A stretch of 64,000 nt of DNA from an uncultured bacterium. GTDB taxonomy: Bacteria > Elusimicrobiota > Elusimicrobia > Elusimicrobiales > Elusimicrobiaceae. Shown one piece after another: positions 58,836-64,000 of the stretch (position 1 is the first letter of the stretch; each line of letters starts with the position of its first letter). The notes under the pieces are model-generated. The model was not told the origin of the DNA and did not search any database. It worked only from the letters and a program-made list of their open reading frames with translations. The DNA lies in NCBI GenBank assembly GCA_949294095.1, contig CASFFZ010000007.1, positions 1 to 64,000 on the forward strand, written 5' to 3'. Both the position numbers and the translations under genes were made by a program.

Positions 58836-60086
58836 ATGGGTCGGCTATTTAACAAAGCGCCCAAGCGGCGCAATAACTTCATTCGCAAGGCGCCGGCCGA
58901 GTATAACGGCCGGGGGGCCTCCTTCCGCCCAAGCGGTACCAAGCCGGCTCCCGCCCGCGGCGGCTGGAAGCCTTTGCAGCTGGATAAACGCATCGCATTT
59001 ATTACGTTTGCGTTTGTATTGTTCGGCCTGATTTTTACGTATTCTTCCAGTGCGTTTGATTCTACCAGTTATTTTAAACGCCAGCTCTTATTTGACGCGT
59101 TGGGCATTGCGGCGGCGTTGTTCTTGTCCCAGACGTATGACAAACTGCAAAAACTGAAAATTTTTTCGCCCATGAACCTGATGTACGCCACTTGGGTGTT
59201 GCTGATTGTGGTCTTATTTACCCGCGCACAGGCCAATGTGCACCGTTGGATTGATTTCGGCTTTTTTAAGTTGCAGCCGTCCGAAATTGCCAAAGTAACG
59301 CTGGTCATCTATACGGCAGATTATTTAAACAACGTTTCGGGCAAATTGACCAAAAACTGGAAACTGCTCATTAAACCCATGGCGGTGGCGGGCATCACGC
59401 TGGGGCTGATCTTGGCCGAAAAAGATATTGGCACGCCTACGTTAATGGGGGCGGTGTTTGTGTTTATGCTCTTGGTGGCGGGAGCGCGGCTGAAGCACTT
59501 GGCGGTGCCGGCGCTGGTTATTTCGCCGCTGGTCATCCAGCAGTTGTTTTTCGTCAGTTACCGGCGGGAACGCATTTTTTCGTTTCTGGATCCGTTTGCC
59601 ACCGCCGGCACCAGCGGCTATCAGCTGGTGCAATCGTTTTTGGCGGTCGGTTCCGGCGGATGGTTCGGCAAAGGCTTGGGCAACAGCGAACTGAAGCTGG
59701 AATACCTGCCCGCCGCCCATACGGATTTTATCTTTTCCATTATGTGTGAGGAGCTTGGGCTGGTGCGCGTGGTGGTAATTTTGGTGTTTTTCTGCTGGCT
59801 GCTTATCCGCGGCATCAGTTTGGCGCGCATTGCCAAAACGCAGTTTCACGGGCTTGTCATCTTCGGGCTGACGATTACCATCTGCATGCAGGCCTTTTTT
59901 AATATGGCGATGGCCATCGGCTTGCTGCCCACCAAAGGGATTGCCCTGCCGTTTTTCTCCTACGGCGGCTCATCGGTGATTATGACGCTGGTCATGATGG
60001 GCATTATTTTGAACTTAGCCGCAGTAAACAATACCCAAAACAACCTGCGCGAAGATATTACCAATTACAAAAACAGGAACAAATAG
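58836..60086 (+). CDS. ftsW: Peptidoglycan glycosyltransferase FtsW
   Basis: A SEDS-family polymerase of septal glycan, 416 residues. A cytoplasmic N-terminus of about 50 residues rich in Arg/Lys/Pro (KAPKRRNNFIRKAPAEYNGRG) precedes about ten membrane helices. Family blocks are RWIDFGFFKLQPSEIAK, AEKDIGTP and the C-terminal PFFSYGGSS. murD, usual between mraY and ftsW, is absent. The neighbours support FtsW rather than RodA. Confidence 0.94.
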   Translation: MGRLFNKAPKRRNNFIRKAPAEYNGRGASFRPSGTKPAPARGGWKPLQLDKRIAFITFAFVLFGLIFTYSSSAFDSTSYFKRQLLFDALGIAAALFLSQTYDKLQKLKIFSPMNLMYATWVLLIVVLFTRAQANVHRWIDFGFFKLQPSEIAKVTLVIYTADYLNNVSGKLTKNWKLLIKPMAVAGITLGLILAEKDIGTPTLMGAVFVFMLLVAGARLKHLAVPALVISPLVIQQLFFVSYRRERIFSFLDPFATAGTSGYQLVQSFLAVGSGGWFGKGLGNSELKLEYLPAAHTDFIFSIMCEELGLVRVVVILVFFCWLLIRGISLARIAKTQFHGLVIFGLTITICMQAFFNMAMAIGLLPTKGIALPFFSYGGSSVIMTLVMMGIILNLAAVNNTQNNLREDITNYKNRNK

Positions 60087-60089
60087 ACT

Positions 60090-61178
60090 ATGAACAGACG
60101 ATTCTTAATTGCCTCCGGCGGAACGGGGGGACATTTTTATCCGGGGCTGGCGCTGGGCAAAGAACTCCGGCGCCAAGGCTTGGCGGTACTTTTTATCGTA
60201 CGCAAGAACGATCCCGCCGCCCAAATTTTGGAAACCCATAAACTGCGCTACCGGGAAATTGATTTTACCGGCCTGCCCCGGTCTATTAATCCCTTGCGGC
60301 ACATCCGCTTTGTGTGCAAATTTTTCAAGTCTTTGCTGGAAACCCGGCGCATCATCAAGGACTTCCGCCCGGACGCGGCCATAGGAACGGGGGGATACAT
60401 TTCGTTCCCGCTGATTTTTACGGCGCACTTTATGGGAATTAAAACCGCCGTGCACGATTCCAACGCCCGGCTGGGGCTGGCCAATAAAATATGCGGCAAA
60501 TTTGCCGATTTATTTATGCTGGGGCTGCCCGTAAATAAGAAAATAAAAAATGCCGTGCTGACCAGCACGCCTATTCGCCGGGAATTTGCCGAAAAGACCG
60601 ACAGAACCGCCATTTTGGAAGGGCTGGGGCTAGACCCCCAAAAACGGACGGCCCTTATTTTTGGCGGCAGCCAAGGGGCCAAAGGACTCAACGCCGCGTG
60701 CGCGCAAATTATCCGCAAACTGGCGCCCAAGCTTCCCTCCTGGCAGTTTATCCACATTACCGGGGATCGGTGGTTTGGCGTGATACGGCAGGAATATGCC
60801 GGATTTACCAATGTTTCCGTATTGCCCTATTCCCACGAAATCTACGCCCTGATGCACGCCGCCGATTTGGCGGTATGCCGAAGCGGCGCCAGCACCTTGG
60901 CGGAGCTGATGTATTGCCGGCTGCCGGCGGTGTTGGTGCCTTTTCCGTATGCCGCGGCGAACCATCAATTTTATAACGCCAAAATTCTGGCCAACGCCCG
61001 CTGCGCCCGTTTGGTAACGGAAGATAAAAACCTAACCCCTCATCTGGCGCAGGTTTTGGGACGCCTGACCGGCAAAAACCGCGATCTGTATTATATGCGC
61101 TCCTCTTATGCCGGCCTGCGCATTCCCAATCCGATGACGGCGGCCAAAGAAATTGTAAAACGTCTTAAAAATCTCTAA
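60090..61178 (+). CDS. murG: UDP-GlcNAc:lipid I N-acetylglucosaminyltransferase
   Basis: MurG forms lipid II. The 362-residue GT-B protein has GGTGGHFYPGLALG (10-23), a second UDP-GlcNAc site (FGGSQGAKGLNAAC) and RSGASTLAELM. It is the last gene of the run; murC, murB, ddl, ftsQ, ftsA and ftsZ do not follow. Confidence 0.97.
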   Translation: MNRRFLIASGGTGGHFYPGLALGKELRRQGLAVLFIVRKNDPAAQILETHKLRYREIDFTGLPRSINPLRHIRFVCKFFKSLLETRRIIKDFRPDAAIGTGGYISFPLIFTAHFMGIKTAVHDSNARLGLANKICGKFADLFMLGLPVNKKIKNAVLTSTPIRREFAEKTDRTAILEGLGLDPQKRTALIFGGSQGAKGLNAACAQIIRKLAPKLPSWQFIHITGDRWFGVIRQEYAGFTNVSVLPYSHEIYALMHAADLAVCRSGASTLAELMYCRLPAVLVPFPYAAANHQFYNAKILANARCARLVTEDKNLTPHLAQVLGRLTGKNRDLYYMRSSYAGLRIPNPMTAAKEIVKRLKNL

Positions 61179-61185
61179 TCTGTTA

Positions 61186-61215
61186 AAAAAGCCCGGTCAA
61201 CAGACCGGGCTTTTT
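61186..61215. terminator. Bidirectional terminator after murG
   Basis: AAAAAGCCCGGT / ACCGGGCTTTTT, 12-bp stem and 6-base loop, shared with the convergent pilin gene. Confidence 0.9.
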
Positions 61216-61236
61216 ACGTATCGGATCATGCGGATA

Positions 61237-61704
61237 TTAGATTCCCACAAAAAACTTACACATTTGCTCCCCCGTTTCGGGGTCATCGTTTCCGGGTTCA
61301 CATCCTTTCAAGGCGTCTCCGCCGGAAAGATCCGGCTTCTGCCACAGATGATAAATATAGGTGTCAATTCCGTCTCCATCCGTTCGGTACACATCCACCC
61401 GGCCTTCCGCTCCGCCCAATTTATAAATGAACAATTTGGTTTTATAGGTTGCATTATCCACCCACGTTCCGCCTCTTAAATCCACGTCGGCAATTTGGTT
61501 TTTATTGGAAATTACCGTTTCGTTGGGATTGGCTTGAAAATAGCGCTGGGCTGCATCGGAAATAGCTTTGGCATTAATCATAGCTTCCGACATGCGGGAT
61601 TTTTCCACTGCCGATTCATACTGCGGCAACGCAATGGCCGACAGAATGCCGATAATCAATACGACAACCAGTAATTCAATTAACGTAAAGCCCTGTTTAT
61701 TCAT
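61237..61704 (-). CDS. Type IV pilin-like / pseudopilin protein
   Basis: A 155-residue prepilin: leader MNKQG, then FTLIELLVVVLIIGILSAIALPQYESAVEKSRMSEAM in the usual order. The globular part has only two Cys near the end (KGCEPGND, EQMCKFFV), fewer than the other two pilins. ATG 61704 is preceded by AAAGGAG; the frame upstream of it is not part of the gene. Its promoter is of a different type (TTGAGT-16-TATACT) from the T12 module. Confidence 0.9.
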   Translation of the reverse strand: MNKQGFTLIELLVVVLIIGILSAIALPQYESAVEKSRMSEAMINAKAISDAAQRYFQANPNETVISNKNQIADVDLRGGTWVDNATYKTKLFIYKLGGAEGRVDVYRTDGDGIDTYIYHLWQKPDLSGGDALKGCEPGNDDPETGEQMCKFFVGI

Positions 61705-61736
61705 ATACACTCCTTTCAGTAAATTGCTACCCCAAT

Positions 61737-61764
61737 AGTATACAATTTTTCTGTTCTGACTCAA
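61737..61764 (-). promoter_or_regulatory. Promoter of third pilin
   Basis: Minus-strand TTGAGT (61759-61764), 16 bases, TATACT (61737-61742), about 33 bases before the ATG. Confidence 0.5.
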
Positions 61765-61781
61765 GAGCAAAAATAAATTGC

Positions 61782-61833
61782 TTGAAAAAATTTAAAACAA
61801 TTATTATAATAATATATGAACATATGTTCATAT
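61782..61833 (+). promoter_or_regulatory. Promoter and palindromic operator of the metal-resistance pair
   Basis: TTGAAA (61782-61787), 17 bases, TATAAT (61805-61810), followed by the perfect 20-bp palindrome ATATGAACATATGTTCATAT (61814-61833), which spans the expected transcription start. It matches the TGAACA/TGTTCA type bound by SmtB/CzrA-family repressors. Confidence 0.85.
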
Positions 61834-61858
61834 GTAATTATTAAAAAGGATATTTCCC

Positions 61859-62200
61859 ATGCATAAAAAAACCAAACTTTTAGCCGCACACGTGTGCAAG
61901 CCGTCCTTAAAACTGCCGGAAGAAACCCTGTATGACTTGGCGGATCTTTTTAAGGTATTTGGGGACAGCACCCGCCTGCGCATTTTGTGCGCGCTTTTTG
62001 ACTGCGAGCAATGCGTGCAGCACATTGCCGACGAGTTGGGAATGACGCACTCGGCCATTTCCCACCAACTGCGCTTTTTGAAACAAAACAAATTGGTCAA
62101 AAACCGCCGCCAGGGAAAAACAATTTTTTATTCGCTGGCTGATGAACACGTAAAACGGATTTTCAACCAAGGGTTGGAACACGTGCAGGAGGAATTATGA
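61859..62200 (+). CDS. ArsR/SmtB-family metal-sensing repressor
   Basis: A 113-residue winged-helix regulator that should leave DNA when it binds Zn(II) or a similar metal. The recognition helix is THSAISHQLRFLK (63-75). The C-terminal alpha-5 zinc site is complete: D95-x-H97-x10-H108-x2-E111, the exact spacing of SmtB and CzrA. A second site is possible from H11, C13 and C49/C52 in a CadC-like arrangement, which would broaden sensing to Cd/Pb. The gene lies directly behind the palindromic operator and overlaps the ATPase gene by 4 bases, so it very likely represses both. Confidence 0.93.
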   Translation: MHKKTKLLAAHVCKPSLKLPEETLYDLADLFKVFGDSTRLRILCALFDCEQCVQHIADELGMTHSAISHQLRFLKQNKLVKNRRQGKTIFYSLADEHVKRIFNQGLEHVQEEL

Positions 62201-64000
62201 TACACGATTGCAAACAATCCACCTGCCACGACTGCAGCGCCTGCGCGGCGGCACACGGGCAGGAAACGCACCCGGAAGAAAACGGATGGAAAAAATTGGC
62301 TTTGGCGGGGGTGTTATTTGCGGCCGCACTGCTGATACCGGCCGGATTATGGGTAAAACTGCCGCTCTACATTATTTCGTATCTGATTTGCGGATGGGAA
62401 GTGCTGGTTAAATCGCTTCAAAATATCCGCCAAGGAAAAGTTTTTGATGAAAACTTTTTGATGGCCATCGCCACCCTGGGCGCTTTTGCCATCGGCGAAT
62501 ATCCCGAAGCGGCGGCTGTGATGCTGTTTTACCAAATAGGGGAAATGCTGCAGGAAGCCGCCGCCGGCAAATCGCGCCGAAGCATTGTAAAATTAATGGA
62601 CTTGCGGCCGGACTTTGCACGCGTCATTCGCAACGGAAAAGAAGAAAAGGTCTCCCCGCAGGACGTGCAAATTGGCGAAACGACACTCGTCCTTCCGGGG
62701 GAACGGATCGCTTTGGACGGGGTGGTGGTGTCCGGCTCCGGGCATATTGATACGTCGGCCCTTACCGGCGAATCGCGCCCGGTCGGCGCAAAAGCCGGGC
62801 AAGAAGTGCTGGCCGGCTGCATTAGCGTAGACGGCACGCTGCACATCCGCACGCAAAAGAGCTATGCCCATTCGGCGGTAGCCAAAATTTTGGAACTGGC
62901 CGAACATGCCGCCAGCAAAAAATCTTCTGCCGAAAAATTCATCACCCGTTTTGCCCGCATTTATACGCCCGCCGTGGTGGCGGTGGCGGTATTGGTGGCG
63001 GTTATTCCGCCGCTGGTTTGGGCGGATGCGTCGTTTAAAACGTGGTTTTACCGGGCGCTTATCTTTTTAGTCATTTCGTGCCCGTGTGCGCTGGTGTTAT
63101 CGGTTCCGCTGGGATTTTTTGGCGGAATTGGGGGGGCTGCCAAAAACGGTATTTTAATTAAAGGCGGCTCTTATCTGGAACGTTTGGCGCACATCTACAC
63201 GCTGGCATTGGATAAAACAGGCACCTTAACACAAGGCGTGTTTGAAGTAACGACGGTGGTACCGGCGGCGGGTGTTGCGCCGGAAGAAGTGCTGCAGCTG
63301 GCGGCCCGGGCAGAAGGGCATTCCAACCACCCGGTGGCCAAAGCCATTTTGCATGCGGCCAAAGCCCAAAAACGCCCCTTAGCAGAAGGGGAAAGCGTGC
63401 TGGAACGTGCCGGCGAAGGAATTGAGTATAAGCAAGGGCAGGACGTTATTTTGGCCGGGAACGCACGCTTGCTGGAGCGGTTTGGCGTCCAAGGAATGCA
63501 AGCCGGAAGCGGTACCTGCGTATATGTAGCGCAAAACGGCGTTTACAAAGGACGTTTGGAACTGGGGGACATGCCTAAGCCCGGGGCCAAAGAAGCCGTA
63601 AAAGAATTAAACAAGCTGGTTAAACAACTTGTCATTTTAAGCGGGGATCAACCCTCCGCCGTTGAAAAAACCGCCCAGGAATTGGGCATTACAAAGGCTT
63701 ACGGCGGGCTTTTGCCGGCCGGCAAGGTGGACAAAGTGGAAGCGCTCATTGCAAATGTCCCGAAAGGAGCCGTAACGGCTTTTGCGGGAGACGGCATCAA
63801 CGACGCCCCGGTGCTGGCCCGGGCCGATTTGGCCCTGGCGATGGGGGCATTGGGCTCGGACGCCGCCATCGAAGCCGCCGACGTAGTGCTGATGACCGAT
63901 GAAATCCAAAAGATTGCCGCCGGGATACGAATCTCCCGCAAAACCCTGCGCATCATTAAGCAAAATGTAGTATTTGCGCTGGCGGTAAAAGCAGGCGTAT
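62197..64000 (+). CDS. P1B-type Zn/Cd-exporting ATPase (cut at window end)
   Basis: The gene is open from ATG 62197 to the last base (601 codons). It has the CPC metal site (C295-P-C297), the phosphorylation site D339-KTGT, HP (SNHPVA, about 372) and GDGINDAP (from 531). The order and SPC/CPC type fit ZntA/CadA exporters. In place of a full HMA domain the N-terminus is a short Cys/His cluster (C5, C10, C13, C16 with H3, H11, H20, H25). Only the last helices, including any KTG..D site residues, are missing. It is co-translated with the repressor. Confidence 0.93.
   Translation, partial: MIHDCKQSTCHDCSACAAAHGQETHPEENGWKKLALAGVLFAAALLIPAGLWVKLPLYIISYLICGWEVLVKSLQNIRQGKVFDENFLMAIATLGAFAIGEYPEAAAVMLFYQIGEMLQEAAAGKSRRSIVKLMDLRPDFARVIRNGKEEKVSPQDVQIGETTLVLPGERIALDGVVVSGSGHIDTSALTGESRPVGAKAGQEVLAGCISVDGTLHIRTQKSYAHSAVAKILELAEHAASKKSSAEKFITRFARIYTPAVVAVAVLVAVIPPLVWADASFKTWFYRALIFLVISCPCALVLSVPLGFFGGIGGAAKNGILIKGGSYLERLAHIYTLALDKTGTLTQGVFEVTTVVPAAGVAPEEVLQLAARAEGHSNHPVAKAILHAAKAQKRPLAEGESVLERAGEGIEYKQGQDVILAGNARLLERFGVQGMQAGSGTCVYVAQNGVYKGRLELGDMPKPGAKEAVKELNKLVKQLVILSGDQPSAVEKTAQELGITKAYGGLLPAGKVDKVEALIANVPKGAVTAFAGDGINDAPVLARADLALAMGALGSDAAIEAADVVLMTDEIQKIAAGIRISRKTLRIIKQNVVFALAVKAGV

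Noticed and set aside
1-64000. CRISPR arrays, complete insertion sequences, prophage or rRNA genes
   Set aside because: None seen: no regularly spaced repeats, transposase, integrase or rRNA-like sequence.

Overview
The window is a gene-dense bacterial chromosome segment (62 protein genes, one tRNA, one probable large non-coding RNA; no rRNA operon, CRISPR array, complete transposon or prophage seen). My best guess for the host is a gut-type member of the phylum Elusimicrobiota. This is an inference: the clues are three scattered prepilin genes sharing an almost identical FTLIELLVVVLIIGIL...LP(Q/K)YE N-terminus, GC-rich core genes, non-spore-former use of a SpoIID protein, and many envelope proteins of unknown family. 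The dcw genes and a signal-peptide-rich set of secreted proteins fit a bacterium with peptidoglycan and probably two membranes.

Layout. (1) 1-945: a repeat- and hairpin-rich spacer followed by a cysteine-rich pilin. (2) 1000-14445, minus strand: housekeeping blocks rpsB-tsf-(own promoter)pyrH-unknown-frr, then uppS-AlkD-like-GNAT, then cdsA-dxr-rseP-ispG-proS, joining translation, isoprenoid precursor synthesis (Dxr, IspG, UppS), phospholipid synthesis (CdsA) and envelope proteolysis (RseP). (3) 14570-23747, plus: nadE with an apparently dead glutaminase domain, a subtilase and a MATE exporter; then yceD-rpmF-plsX-fabG-acpP-rnc and a membrane-anchored ankyrin protein. (4) 23906-33472: asnS, a second pilin, tRNA-Ala(CGC), a secreted metzincin, hisS-aspS, and two unknown envelope proteins that share a YGxEA-type repeat. 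(5) 33537-43587: SpoIID/TPR protein, lipA, a small lipoprotein, a roughly 500-nt structured RNA gene with its own promoter and terminator, glyQS, a HAD hydrolase, recO and a secreted unknown. (6) 43782-61178, plus: rpmH-rnpA-yidD-yidC-khpB (usually an origin-proximal group), a divergent flavodoxin-like gene, then an eleven-gene run mnmE-mnmG-rsmG-metallopeptidase-rsmH-ftsL-ftsI-murF-mraY-ftsW-murG that fuses tRNA/rRNA modification with septal peptidoglycan synthesis. (7) 61237-64000: a third pilin and a zinc/cadmium resistance pair, an SmtB-type repressor with a perfect 20-bp palindromic operator and a P1B-type ATPase cut by the window end.

A theme across the window is how transcription meets translation. 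About a dozen genes have a -10 box 6-8 bases before the ATG and no Shine-Dalgarno sequence, which predicts leaderless mRNAs; others (rpsB, tsf, frr, pyrH, acpP, smtB-like) have normal leaders with AGGAG-type sites.

The observations most worth following are the internally duplicated RNA at 36996-37516, the leaderless-promoter pattern, the open reading frame that continues for 50 codons past the rpsB stop, the NadE lacking its glutaminase Cys and Lys, the shared T12-GATAAATTTT module before two pilin genes, and the YGxEA-repeat protein pair.
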